From positions 10,278,001-10,342,000 of the forward strand of contig NC_134152.1 of NCBI RefSeq assembly GCF_033958435.1: a stretch of 64,000 nt of DNA. Direction: 5' to 3'. The notes under the pieces were generated by a model. It ran no database searches and was not told the DNA's origin. It worked only from the letters and a program-made list of their open reading frames with translations. The position numbers and the translations under genes are program-made. Below, one piece after another: positions 21,360 through 31,892 of this stretch (position 1 is its first letter; each line of letters begins with the position of its first letter). The stretch is from Carettochelys insculpta (Eukaryota > Chordata > Testudines > Carettochelyidae).

Positions 21360-21790
21360 GAGACAAGGATAATGCCTTGTCCTTGTTAGTACATATGCAC
21401 CCACTTTGTCTTCTGCAGCTGATGAAAAGGAGGATTTTAGGCCAGTCTGAATTCAGTGATCTCTTCTGTACCTTTAGATGCAAGTTATATATACTCAGCA
21501 ATGTTAGTGATAGAGTTGGTCAGAACTACGACACATGTCCAAAGGTACTTGGCCATCAAAGTATTGGAAATGAGAAGTCATGTGGCACCATTCTTCTTCA
21601 AACTTGTGTGCAGCATGAACTTGCTATTGCAAGCACATTCTTCCAATAAGTGAACAAATGAAAAATAACTTGCATGCACCCTTAGTCTAAGCATTTGGCA
21701 TAGGATTGACTGCTTCATCACAAAACAAAGAGATCTCTCTGATGTTACGTTGACTTGTGCAATACATGTTGTCTTCTTGAAACTTTGTCC
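21360..21790 (+). pseudogene. LINE family A endonuclease relic
   Basis: Plus-strand reading gives 'LVLVSTYAPTLSSAADEK' near 21380-21430 (the YAPT block), then 'DRVGQNYDTCPKVLGHQSIG' and 'ILLQTCVQHELAIASTFFQ' (21509-21648), then 'TCMHP.SKHLA.DWLLHHK' with stops. These align in order with APE-LINE endonuclease blocks, including the degraded 'DFNARVG' and 'HPRSKHWHLIDYV' motifs. The final part corresponds to the start of the endonuclease fragment at 3.58 kb. Confidence 0.7.
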
Positions 21791-21819
21791 ACCAACATGT
21801 CATCCTTCTGCTGTATGGT

Positions 21820-23720
21820 GAAAAAAGCTGGATGTAAGTAAACTTGAAATACCTGGGACATAGACGACGTTTCAGTTCAGTCTTGAGGTTTCCTTAGTCA
21901 TCAGCAACGAAGATACAGAGCAGCCACACAGTACGGCAAAAGACTGGATTAACTGGATTAACATTAAGGAAACTGCTGTAGAAATCCTTGGTTTCCAAAC
22001 ATGCAAGCACAAGGAATGGTATGAGACGGGGATAAGGATGACTATATTTTTTGCCATAAGATGCATGTGACACACCTCACTTTGATCAATGACAATGAGA
22101 ATTTCTCCAGGAAATCAGCATATATTTGAGCTAAGCATGAGCCACGAGTCAAGTTATGGCAAATGAAATAGGACTGATGGAAATATAAAGCAATTAAACT
22201 TCATGGTGCAACCAACAGACATACTTTTAAAGCATTCTTTGGCAGGCTGAAGGCAGGGTATAGACTATCGACTGCTGGCTGTATACCAGCGTGCTCTACT
22301 GATGGCCTCACTCTGATCACTCATATACCTAAAATCCTTGACCACTGGGCTGAACATTTTTCCAAGATATCCAACTAGACTTCAGTTTTGACAACTGCAT
22401 TCTTTAAGAGAGTCCTCAGTGGGCTAATAAATCACAGGTGGTCCCACCACCAAATCTTGATGAGGTACGAAAAGTTGCTAAACAGATGAAATCGGGAAAG
22501 GCACCTTGCAGTGATGCAATTCCATCCAAAATGTATAAAGCTGCTGATGTACCATCGCATCCTTTTATTTATCACAATTTGGGAGAAGGAGATGGTTCTC
22601 CAGGACTTCAAAGATGCCCTGATTGTACACCTATACAAGTGAAAAGGAGACTGTGCATGCTGTGATGACACCTCTCTGCTCTCTATAGCTGGTAAGATCC
22701 TGGCCCTTATCCTTTACAACTGGCTATCACCACAGATGTTCAAAAATGGCATAATTCCTGAAAGCCAGTATGGATTTTGTGCCAGTGGAGGCACTGCTGA
22801 GACGATATTTGCACACAAGCTTTGCGAGAGAAATGTAGAAAGCAACATTAGGACTTCTATGTGATGTTCATCAACTTGACCAAAGCTTTTGACATGGTCA
22901 ACAGGAATTGGCTCTGGAAAGTACTTGGGCAAATTGGCTGTCCTAAAAGTTTAGCAGTCTTGTTCAGTCTTTCATGATGGCATGCTAGGTCACATCCTTA
23001 ACAACGGAGAGACATCAGCACCTTTGGAAATATCAAACAATACAAAGCAAGGATGCGTCTTTGCTCCCCTTCTGCTCAGCATCTATTTTTCAATGACACT
23101 ACTAGTTGCTTTCAAGGACTGCACGTTGGGCAAACCTATTCAGTTACAGAAGGTAGTATTTTCAGCCTGCAGAGATTTCAGGTTCACGCCAAAGTTTTCC
23201 TTACAATTATCTGTGACTGATGACTGTACATTGTTGGCCATTCAGTCAAGGATGCACGGGAACTATTTGATTGTGTTGTTATTTCTGCTCACCATTCTGA
23301 GCTCACAGTGAGGCTCAAGAAGACAGAACTTATGCTTCAGTCTGTTTGGAAAACGCCCAGCATGCCAGTCTGTTTGGAAAATGCCCAGAATTCCAGTCAG
23401 CACTGCTTCTGGTACCAACCTTAAGGCTGATAACAAGTTCTTCTACCTAGGAAGTGTACTGTCCTGTAGTATAAATGTGGGTGATGATGTAGCTGCATGG
23501 TCAGCCTTTGGAAGACTGACCTATGGAATGACAATAGGGCTAAACTCCATACCAAGGTAGCAGTTTATCTGGCAGTTGTCCTGAACATCCTACTGTATAG
23601 CTCAGTCATGGATGATATATTGCTACCATGTTTGAAACTTGACCAGTTCCATATACTCTGTCTGAGGAAGACTGACAACGTGAACTGGTGGGACAAAAAT
23701 GCCTAAGTCTGAGCTTCTTA
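21820..23720 (+). pseudogene. LINE family A linker, RT and C-terminus relic
   Basis: The linker shows 'KLDVSKLEIPGT' and 'ILDHWAEHFSKISN'. RT blocks include 'VAKQMKSGKAPCSDAIPSKM' (22438-22665), motif A 'FINLTKAFDMVNRNW' (about 22868-22912), motif B 'TKQGCVFAPLLLSIYF' (22982-23311), and a VTDD in place of the catalytic (F/Y)ADD. The C-terminal region keeps 'LKLDQFHILCLRK' and 'FFWNGYVMRLDD'. Numerous frameshifts and stops; inactive. Confidence 0.75.
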
Positions 23721-24241
23721 AGCTGTGTGGTGTCCTGAACACAGAAACAGTGCTTATGAACAACCAGTTCTTCTGGAATGGTTATGTGATGAGGCTGGAT
23801 GATACATGGACACAAAAAATGAAAGCAGCAGGGAAGGAACTGACCCATGAGATGGAAAGATACCGCTGGAACATCTTGGGTATCTGTGAACTGCGTTGGA
23901 AAGTCTCTGGTGGACAATCAATCGAAGGGGGTCATAAGTTGTACTTCAGTGCAAAGGAGAATAAACATGAGCACGGTGTTGGCTTTCTAATACACAGCGA
24001 CTTTGTGCATACAGTCATTGGATTCCGACCAGTCTCCAACATATTCATCACCATCCATCTGAAAGTACCCCCGATCAACATCATCATCATTCAGGCTTAT
24101 ACCCCAACATCTGATTATGATGATGGTGAAGTAGAAGAGTTTTACGATCAGCTACAGGATGTCCTGGAGCAAACACCAAAAAAAGGACATACTTACTGTA
24201 CAAGAAGACTGAAATGCAAAAGTTGGAGAGGATGCATATAG
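23699..24241 (+). pseudogene. chimeric frame: LINE A C-terminus fused to RTE endonuclease
   Basis: One 180-residue frame begins in the host LINE (LLKLCGVLNTETVLMNNQFF, WNGYVMRLDDTW) and continues through the insertion point into the RTE endonuclease: 'EMERYRWNILGICELRWK', 'GHKLYFSAKENKHEHGVGF', 'IIIIQAYTPTSDYDDGE', 'EEFYDQLQDVLEQTPKK'. ELRW and QAYTPTSDYDD are conserved in APE endonucleases (the glutamate of ELRW is the catalytic one). The first methionine belongs to the host element, so the fusion is accidental. Confidence 0.75.
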
Positions 24242-24475
24242 TAACTGGGAAGCAACGTGTGGGCCATAGTGCAACACTGAAACCAATGACAGAGGCCTTA
24301 GCCTTCTGGATTTTGCTTGACCTCTGTGACAAACGGCGAGAACTGAAAAAGAAGAAAGGTGAAGCTGGAGGGACTGAGAAATACAGAGGAATCAACAAGA
24401 CCATCAGAAAGGCATGAAGGCAGAAAAACAGAATTGGGTAGAAGACCAGTGCAATGAAATAGAAGACAGCCTTAA
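24160..24475 (+). pseudogene. RTE-like LINE, endonuclease-linker deletion junction
   Basis: After a frameshift near 24190 the sequence reads 'SNWEATCGP', 'CNTETNDRGLSLLDFA' (middle of the endonuclease), and then immediately 'DKRRELKKKKGE' and 'INKTIRKAMKAEKQNWVED', which belong to the linker before the RT. The part carrying the last catalytic D-H of the endonuclease is therefore missing, so this copy has a truncated endonuclease. Confidence 0.65.
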
Positions 24476-25178
24476 AAAAAATAACAGCCAGCAGGCATAC
24501 CAGACAGTAAGAGAGCTGACAAACGTTAGACAACCTAGAGATTCCATAGTCCAGAACAAGGCAGGGAACTGCCTCCCCGAAGAGAAAGAGATCCTTGGCG
24601 GGTGGACAGAATACTGTTCTGAGCTGTACAACGATAAGGTCGATGGAGACCCAGAAATACTGAAATATCCATATGCTACCGAAGAGGAGAGCCTCCCAGT
24701 CCTTCAGGAAGAAGTAGAGGCAGCAGTGCGGTCATTGAAGAAAGCAAAGTCAGCTAGAGTGGACAATATCAAGGCAGAATTGATACAAGCAGGGGGAGAA
24801 GCCGTGAACAGTGCCCTTACTAACATATGCAATAAGATCTGGGAGATGGGAAAATGGCCTACATCCTGGACCCAGTCGCTAGTAATCGCACTTCCCAAAA
24901 AGAGCAACCTCCAACAGTGCCGAAGCTATCATACGATAAGCCTCATTAGCCACACAAGTAAAGTCTCACTGAAAGTAAAATTGAACAGGTTGAAGCCCCA
25001 AGCTGAGATGATTATTGCTGAGGAAAAAGCCGGCTCTAGGGCCAGGCGGACTGCCACTGAACAAATATTCAACCTGAGAATTTTCTGCGCGAAATATCTA
25101 CAGCACCAACAGCACCTGTACTATGGTTCTGTGTACTTCAAAAAGGCCTTTGACAGCGTTTGGCAGGCAGCATTATGA
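24414..25178 (+). pseudogene. RTE-like LINE, RT fingers and palm up to motif A
   Basis: A 254-residue open frame. It contains 'WTEYCSELYNDKVDGDPE', 'VEAAVRSLKKAKSARVDNIK', 'NKIWEMGKWPTSWTQSLVIA', 'LPKKSNLQQCRSYHTISLIS', 'AGSRARRTATEQIFNLRIF' and motif A as 'SVYFKKAFDSVW', with an intact first catalytic aspartate. A stop after 'QAAL' and a frameshift lead to the next segment. The reading frame is long and relatively clean, so this is younger than the family A copy it interrupts. Confidence 0.85.
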
Positions 25179-25293
25179 GCCACCATGAGAAAGTACAACA
25201 TGAGCCGCCAACATTGTCCGAGTTGTTGAACACCTGTATTACAAAGCCACCAGTGCAGTTTTCCACAACGGTACCATTGGAAGCTGGTTCAGA

Positions 25294-25924
25294 ATGGCAG
25301 CGGGCATCTGTCAGGGTTGTCTGCTCTCCCCCACGCTTTTCAACATCTTTCTGGAGCGCATCAAGATTGATGCCTTGGAAGACCATGAAAGAACTGTCAG
25401 CATAGGGGGCAAAATAATCACCAACCTTCGCTTCGCTGACGATATAGACGGATTAGCTGGAGGAGAAGAGGAACTTGCCAGCTTGGTAGAATGGCTGGTT
25501 ACCACCTCGAAAGCCTATGGAATGGAGATAAATGCAGAAAAGACAAAACTGATGACCAATAACACCAAAGGCATCAGTAGGGATATAATTGGTGAATGGA
25601 CAAGGTCTTCAATGTGTGACCAGCTTCAAGTACTTAGATGCAATTGTGTCAGATGAGGGGTCCAGAGCAGAAGTACTCTCCAGAATAGCGCAAACAACAA
25701 CAGTGCTTACTAAACTTAGACTCATCTGGAGGGACAAGAACATCAGTCTGAGATTGAAAGTAAGACTGATGCGCTCACTGGTGATCTCAGTGTTCTTGTA
25801 TGCTTGCGAAACGTGGACCCTTACAGCACAACTGAAGAAAAAGATCCAAGGCATGGAGATGAGATACTATAGGAGGCTTTTGGGCGTCTCCTATATTGCA
25901 CACGTCACGAACGAAGAAGTATGA
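25294..25924 (+). pseudogene. RTE-like LINE, RT motifs B and C, thumb
   Basis: Frame 25294-25656 has motif B 'GICQGCLLSPTLFNIFLER' and an intact motif C FADD at 25432-25443 within 'NLRFADDIDGLAGGEEEL', then 'YGMEINAEKTKLMTNN'. After a frameshift, 25589-25924 gives 'SFKYLDAIVSDEGSRAEVLS', 'RLMRSLVISVFLYACETW' and 'EMRYYRRLLGVSYIAHVTN', the post-RT blocks. Confidence 0.85.
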
Positions 25925-25972
25925 CATAGGATCAGGCATATCATAGCCCCACATAACGACCTGCTCACTCTC

Positions 25973-26255
25973 GTGAAGAAGCACAAGCTCAGATGGTACG
26001 GCCACGTAATAAGATCATCAGGCATTTCAAAGACGATCTTGCAAAGCACCGTACCTGGTGGTAGAAGGAAAGGGAGGCAAAATAAGAGATGGAAAGATAA
26101 CACCAAAGAGTGGACAAACCTGAATGTGAGTGAGTCAGAGAGAGCTGCACAGGACAGGATGAGGTGGAGTGAGTTGATCAGGAAGTCATCTGCGGTGCCC
26201 CAACAACCCTCAAAGGGGTTATGGGATACAGACTCTCAAATGTTTCAAGAGTCAA
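25973..26255 (+). pseudogene. RTE-like LINE C-terminus
   Basis: The frame starts 'KKHKLRWYGHVIRSSGISKT' and has 'GGRRKGRQNKRWKDNTKEW' and 'SSAVPQQPSKGL', the closing blocks of this RTE group. No zinc-knuckle follows, consistent with RTE. The 3' end of the element is taken near 26255. Confidence 0.8.
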
Positions 26256-28084
26256 CATATCCAGGCATCACAGAAAAAGCATATTATCTGAAAAGAATAT
26301 ACAATACCTGCTGTTGGTGGATTTTTATGCGACATATGTAATTAGGTCTGCTAGCTGAGGATTGGTTTAGTTGTTCACCAACATCATCGTAGACGATGAG
26401 CTCCATGGATAAATGTCTCAGTCCACACGGAACTTGGAAATTCAGAATTACATTCAGACTGTTTTCAGTTCAGGTTAGGGTAAGCTGCCAAAAAAAAAAA
26501 AACTATAAAGTAAAGCAAGCAATGCAAATTCTTGTTGTCATATGTGAGTCTTCATTGTGTCAAATGGCTACCCCTAACAACCTCACTCACTGTATTCCGG
26601 GATTTAAAGAGCAGCCATAAACTTTTCATGCGCTTACTGATCTTTATAACTCATAATGATTTCCTGTTATTACTTGACACCATTTTTTACCTAATTATCA
26701 AGGTCAATCCTTTATTGCACTTGAGCAAGTTGGACGTGTGGCAAACAGGAGGGTTAAATTTAACTGCAATATCTCCGATACTAAATTAGAGTAATGCATT
26801 CTGAATTTGAGTTAAATCTGAAGTTGGGGAATGTGTATGCGCTACAGAGAAAAATATATGAAAAAAAGGATCCCCAGGAAGGTTTGCTAGAACTGGGGGG
26901 AGCCCAGAGGGATGTGTTGCTGCAGAGCTTGTACCATCTGCCCAGCCCCACACAGATACTGCTCCCCCCACAAGTTGGGTGCATTGTTGACCTGATCATA
27001 CATCTCATTCCACAGCAAGATCAGCAACCTCAGCATTTGGTGCCTTGGCCAATCTTGATTGCATTGTTCCTGGCTCCCTCCATGTTGACCACCCCCCACT
27101 CCAGCCCCAGGAGGGCACCAGTGCTTTCCAATTGAGAGGATGGTCTGAATCTGGGAAGGGACAGAAGATGTCCTGCATCCAGAAGAATTAGCTGAACACT
27201 GTTGTACCTCCTAAAACTAGTGCCAGAACAGCATTCCAGAGCATATGGGGATGACAATAGATGATTTAGTTACTGTGATATATTGGTGACCTCATAATGA
27301 GCAACCTCATAATCCAGCTCTTTCCCCAGGATCCTCTTTCCTAGTAATTTTCAGGTCCCTATCAGCTCTTGCCAGTACCAAGATGCCTTTTCATAGTAAC
27401 ATTTTCCCAGCATGCTTTTGTCAGACACACCCATTAAAGTGGTTACAGCTAAGTAGCTGCAGACGTAAAGTTGCCATTTTGTAATTGGCAGCTCTTGGGT
27501 GACTCTTGCGTATCTCCAACTGGTGAGCCCTTGTTTTGTTTCTTCCCTGGCTTCCCTATTTAACTCTGCAAGAAACAGTGCATTCTCACAGGAATACTTG
27601 GGAATAGACATTGGTGAGTTGAACGCATAAAATTCATTTAATCCCAGCTTCCCATAGTGCTTTATAACCATTCATCATACCTCAGAAAAACAAAGGTTCT
27701 AATATTTTCCAGAGCCGCATAGTCTGACATTGGCACAATGGAAACACAACCTAGATTTCACTCATACCCAAACTATGAGACCACACTGAATTGGCATGTC
27801 TGAAAGGATCAGAGTGGCTTGTCTGTCACTGCTCTATCTCTGGTGAAAGTCATTTGATAGCTGTTTGTCTTCAAAAATGAATTCTTCTGCAGCCTGACTC
27901 TGAGACTATATGTATAATTTGAGAGAGAGACAGAGAGAAGCAAAAAAGTACAAAGGTGTAAGGAATCATATTTTACATGAAATCAGCGGTGAATTGTAAT
28001 AAGGATTAAGTCCAATACATTTGCTTTGGAACTTCAAGGCCTTAATTCAGAAAAATGTTTAAGCAGGTGCATAAGCTGCAGGGC
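26256..28084. other. 1.8 kb without a recognisable gene
   Basis: Mostly AT-rich and apparently single-copy, with an A-run at about 26490-26502. The block 26880-27140 is GC-richer and codes for short proline-rich frames on both strands, but I cannot link it to any family. Confidence 0.4.
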
Positions 28085-28545
28085 TTCAACACAAATGTAA
28101 ATAGTATGCTTTTGTATGGATGTGAGACATGGCATACTAAAAAGTTTTGAAATCATAAACTACAGGTTTTCTTAAACAGATTCCTGAGGCACATCCTTCA
28201 CATCAAATGGCAAGACTTTGTCACAAATGAAGAGCTTTGGAACAGAGCATGATAAAACCCACTTGATGTTCAAATTGAGCTTGGAAAGGGGGTATGGCTG
28301 GGCCACAGTCTCAGAAAACCATAATCCAGCAGAGTCCATCAAGCTCCCACATGGAACCTGCAAGGAAAACACAAAAGAGGAAGACCTTGGGCAATGTGGA
28401 CAAGATCTGTTGAGATTGAAGACACCAACTGGGGTACTCCTGTAGCCAACCAGAAGTTTTGTAAGAAGACAGAATGAAGTGGAGGGGAATTGTAGATGAC
28501 CTGTGCTCCCCTCAGAGTAATAAGGTGAAAATAGTAAATAAGCAG
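28085..28545 (+). pseudogene. LINE ORF2 C-terminal fragment (third LINE type)
   Basis: Plus-strand reading gives 'MLLYGCETWHTKKF', 'FLNRFLRHILHIKWQDFVTN', 'VWLGHSLRKP', 'APTWNLQGKHKRGRPW' and, after a frameshift, 'DRMKWRGIVDDLCSP'. This order (LLYG.ETW, RRIL.I.W, GH.LRK, W.PQGK..RGRP, WR..V..LC) marks the region after RT in several APE LINE clades. It lacks the 'RRLRWLGHVHRM' of family A and the 'LRWYGHV' of the RTE-like copy. Several stops; no RT nearby. Confidence 0.7.
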
Positions 28546-30095
28546 GTGGATAAATCCATCCCTATTCAGCAAAACACTGAAGGACATGATTAAGATTATC
28601 TCATTGCAGTCAATTTGACTGGAAATTGAACATATGCTTAAGAACTTGCTGAATAGGGATTATTTTCTGAGTCAGGTCCCAAGTTAATGCTCTTTTGTCC
28701 ATTCAGTGCCAGGGGAAAATACAGTTTTCCTCAGAACAAAACACTACAGCAGTATGAAGATATTTGACTTCAACAAAAAAAATGTCCAAATCAAATTTTA
28801 TTCTGTTTAGATTGTAACAGAAAGTAACACCTAATTTCTGCGGATGAAAGAGCCAGAACCTTTCTAGTCCTTTGGGCTGAGTTGACATTCATTTGAAAAT
28901 AGTTTAGGAAAGCAGAAATCAAGAAAAGGAACTAAACATATAACAGTTGCTGATTTTACTTCCTTGCCATCTGATGTTTTTATTGAATTAGAAAAGTTCT
29001 GGCAGCTACATCTGGCTCCACCAGATGCTGAAAACTCATTCAAAGAACGGAAAAGAGAGTGTCAAATGATATAAAGATCTTAATTTAAAAAAAAAAATGT
29101 CAGGATCAAGTTCTGTGCAGATTGTCAGAACTGATATGGAATGGAATGAAATATCAAGGACAAAGGGATGAAAAGAATTTTTGCAAATAGAACAGTCGTC
29201 TCATTTTACATAGACTTTCATGAATATGAGCTTATCAGCCCTCAGAGTACAGGACAGATCTGAAGCAGACCATTCTCCTCATATATTTTGGTTCAACTTT
29301 TTTCCCCCTACTTTTCATAACTGCTAAGAAAAAAATTTGTTTGGAAACACATCTCTGAGCAACTTCAATCGTGATTACAGTATCTTCACCATTTGATAAC
29401 AAGTTGAGCCAAAAAGAGTGGCATAGAAAGCACGCTGAAAATGTTCCTTGGACCTTGTAATGGCATAGATGTACATGCATACAAGTATAACAAAGCCAGC
29501 TTAACAGCCTTAGTATGCCCTGTAACAGTCACTAAAACCAATGGAATTTCGAGTGCGGAATTGTGCAAATGATTCCATGAAAGAATATAGCACTTTCTCA
29601 CAAATGTTTAAAACAGGTTGCACCTTTTAAAACTGCTATTATTGAGTATGGCAACAGCGATGATCTTGGAGGACCACAGATTTTACTGGATCAGAGATCC
29701 CTGGCCAGGCGGCTGCTAGGAAGAGGGCCAGTGGTTGAGAGCCCTACCAGAAGGGATCCCTATGGCATAAGGACTGGGAGCCCTGTGCAGCAGAGGCCAG
29801 TAGGGTTTGTGTCCCTGGGGTCAAATAGGATCTGGAGCCAGTGTCATGGCTGATATTGGGGTCAAAACCTGAGCTGGGGCTAGCAACTTAGCCGGAGTTG
29901 AAGCTGTTCAGCCTAGGACTGTGGCTGGAGCTATATGTCTGGGTCCAGGTCAGCAGCTTGGCTGGCATCAGCCCAGTAGGGGCCAGGGACTAGGATGCAG
30001 GTAAAGGAGCTGGAGGCAGGTGTATACTTGGGTGTGGAGCTGGTGGCAAGGAGGTGCAGCACTGTGGGGGCAGGAAGATGAAGTAGGGTACCTAC
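28546..30095. other. 1.5 kb without a recognisable gene
   Basis: 28546-29640 is AT-rich with an A-run at 29088. 29650-30090 is G-rich with irregular repeats of GGAGCTGG and GGGGTC-like words, possibly a degraded minisatellite. It directly precedes the CR1. Confidence 0.4.
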
Positions 30096-30290
30096 AGGCA
30101 TGTCAACAATAAACGGGTATTCAGAGAAGGTGTGGGGCCATTACTGGATGAGGGAGGTAACCTAGTGACAGATGATGCAGGAAAAGCTGAAGTACTCAAT
30201 GCTTTTTTTGCCTCAGTCTTGACAGACAAAGTCAACTTCCCAAAGACGGTCCTCGATGATGTAGTACGGGAAGGTGGAGGGTAGCCATCG

Positions 30291-31040
30291 GTGGGGAAGG
30301 AACAAGTTCTGAGATATCTAGGAAAACTAGATGTGCACAATTCCATGGGTCTAGACGTAATGCACCCCAGGGTACAGAGAGAATTCGCAGAGGTCATTGC
30401 TGAACCTTTGGCCAGTATCCTTGAAGACTCTTGGAGACTGGGGGAGATAGCGGATGACTGGAAGAAGGCAAACGTCGTGCCCATCTTTAAAAAAAGGAAG
30501 CAGGACAAGCCAAGGAACTATAGACCCATCAGCCTTACCTCAGTCCCTGGGAAAATAATGGAGGAAATACTCAAGGAATCCATTTTGAAGCACATGCAAG
30601 AGGGGAAAGTGATCAAAAGTAGCCAACATGGATTCACCAGGGGCAAGTCCTGCCTCAGCAATCTGATCAGCATCTATGACGAGGTAACAAGCTCTGTGGA
30701 CATGGGGAAGTCAGTGGATGTGATATACCTTGACTTCAGCAAGGCTTTTGATGCGGTCTACCACAACATTCTTGTCCATAAGTTAAGGAAATATGGATTG
30801 GATCCTTGGACTATAAGATGGACAAAAAACTGGCTTGATGGTCAGGTTCAACGGGTAGTGGTCAATGGCTCAGGATCTGGAAGGTGGTCTGTTTCAAGCC
30901 GAGTGCTTCAAGGCTTGGTTCTGGGGCCAGTGTTATTCAACATCTTTATTACGCACCTGGATGAGGGACTGGGTTGCACCCTCAACAAGTTTGCGGATGA
31001 CACAAAACTAGGGGGAGAGGTAGATTCTTTGGCGGGGTAG
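30291..31040 (+). pseudogene. CR1 reverse transcriptase, nearly intact frame
   Basis: A 249-residue frame. Blocks: '[20 protein letters not shown]', '[20 protein letters not shown]', '[17 protein letters not shown]', motif A '[20 protein letters not shown]', '[17 protein letters not shown]', motif B '[17 protein letters not shown]' and motif C FADD (30990-31001) in '[15 protein letters not shown]'. All catalytic aspartates are present. The consensus S of 'GVPQGSVLGP' is an L here. A TAG at 31038-31040 ends it just before the thumb. Confidence 0.9.
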
Positions 31041-31068
31041 ATAGAGAATCCAGAGGGACCTGGAGAAA

Positions 31069-31827
31069 TTGGAGGACTGGGCCAAAATAAATCTGACGCT
31101 GTTCAATAAGGAGAAGTGTGGAGTCCTGCACCTGGGGCGGAAGAATCCCAAACATTGTTACAGGCTGGGGACCACATGGCTCAGCAGCAGTCTGATGGAA
31201 AGGGACCTAGGGGTTATGATGGATGAAAGGCTGGATTTGAGTAAACAGTGTGCCCTTGTCGCCAAGAAGGCTAACAGCATACTAGGGTCCATTAGGAGGA
31301 GCATTTTGAGCAGATCTAGAGAAGTAGTTATTCCTCTTTATTCGGCACTGGTGAGGCCACATCTGGAATATTGTGTCCAGTTTTGGGCACCCCCTCCCCC
31401 CCGTGTAATAAAGCATGTGGATTTGCTAGAGCAGGTTTAGCAAAGGGCAACAAAAATGATTAAGGGTCTGGAGCACAAGACCTATGAGGATAGGCTGAGG
31501 GATTTGGGCTTGTTTAGTTTACAGAAGAGAAGACTTAGAGGTGATTTAATAGCAGCCTTCAGCTTCCTGAAGGGGAGCTCTAAAGAGGAGGGTGAGAAAC
31601 TGTTCTCCGTGGTGTCAGATGGCAGAACAAGGAGTAATGGTCAGAAGTTGAAGAGGGAAAGTTGTAGGTTAGATATTAGGAAAAACTTCTTCACTAGGTG
31701 GGTGGGGAAGCATTGGAATGCCTTACCTGGGCAGGAGGTGGATTCTCCATCCCTTGAGGTTTTTTTAAGTCCCGGCTGGACAAGGTCCTGGCTGGGACGA
31801 CTTAGTAGGGGGTTGATCCTGCTTTAA
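31069..31827 (+). pseudogene. CR1 ORF2 C-terminal half
   Basis: Frames 31069-31440 and 31456-31827 carry 'MEDWAKINLTLFNKEKCGVL', 'ERDLGVMMDERLDLSKQC', 'SRSREVVIPLYSALVRPHLE', 'YCVQFWAP', then '[20 protein letters not shown]' and 'SLEVF'. A TAG separates them at 31438-31440, and a frameshift just before the end removes the normal 'LDKVLAGMT' terminus. Confidence 0.85.
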
Positions 31828-31892
31828 GCAGGGGGCTGGACTAGATGACCTCCTGAGGTCCCTTCCAGCCCTATGGTTCTGTGATTCTGTGA

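Larger units (their letters stand above)
21190..23805 (+). mobile_element. APE-type LINE (family A), plus strand, heavily decayed
   Basis: Across several frames the order endonuclease, linker, RT, C-terminal blocks can be followed. It is the same LINE group as the minus-strand copy at 1.0-3.6 kb. It also keeps endonuclease blocks that copy lacks. It is cut near 23805 by the RTE-like LINE before its zinc-knuckle. The number of stops and frameshifts shows it is older than the 1.0-3.6 kb copy. Confidence 0.75.
23806..26255 (+). mobile_element. RTE-like LINE with internal deletion
   Basis: A 2.45 kb plus-strand element with an endonuclease start, a direct join to the endonuclease-RT linker, a full RT and a C-terminal region ending near 'SSAVPQQPSKGL'. 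It is inserted in the C-terminal coding region of the family A LINE in the same orientation. Its RT belongs to the group with the 'LRFADDIDGLAG' motif found in RTE-clade elements of sharks, coelacanth and reptiles. Confidence 0.8.
30096..31892 (+). mobile_element. CR1 LINE, plus strand, RT half to 3' end
   Basis: A 1.8 kb 5'-truncated CR1 that begins in the endonuclease-RT linker and ends with 'GTTCTGTGATTCTGTGA'. It is the best-preserved CR1 in the window: the RT frame is broken only by a TAG near 30283 and one at 31038, and a C-run has introduced a proline tract near 31391. Confidence 0.95.

Noticed and set aside
31391..31402. C-run giving a proline tract in the CR1 frame as a programmed element
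   Set aside because: Homopolymer expansion in a dead copy is sufficient; other CR1 copies lack it.
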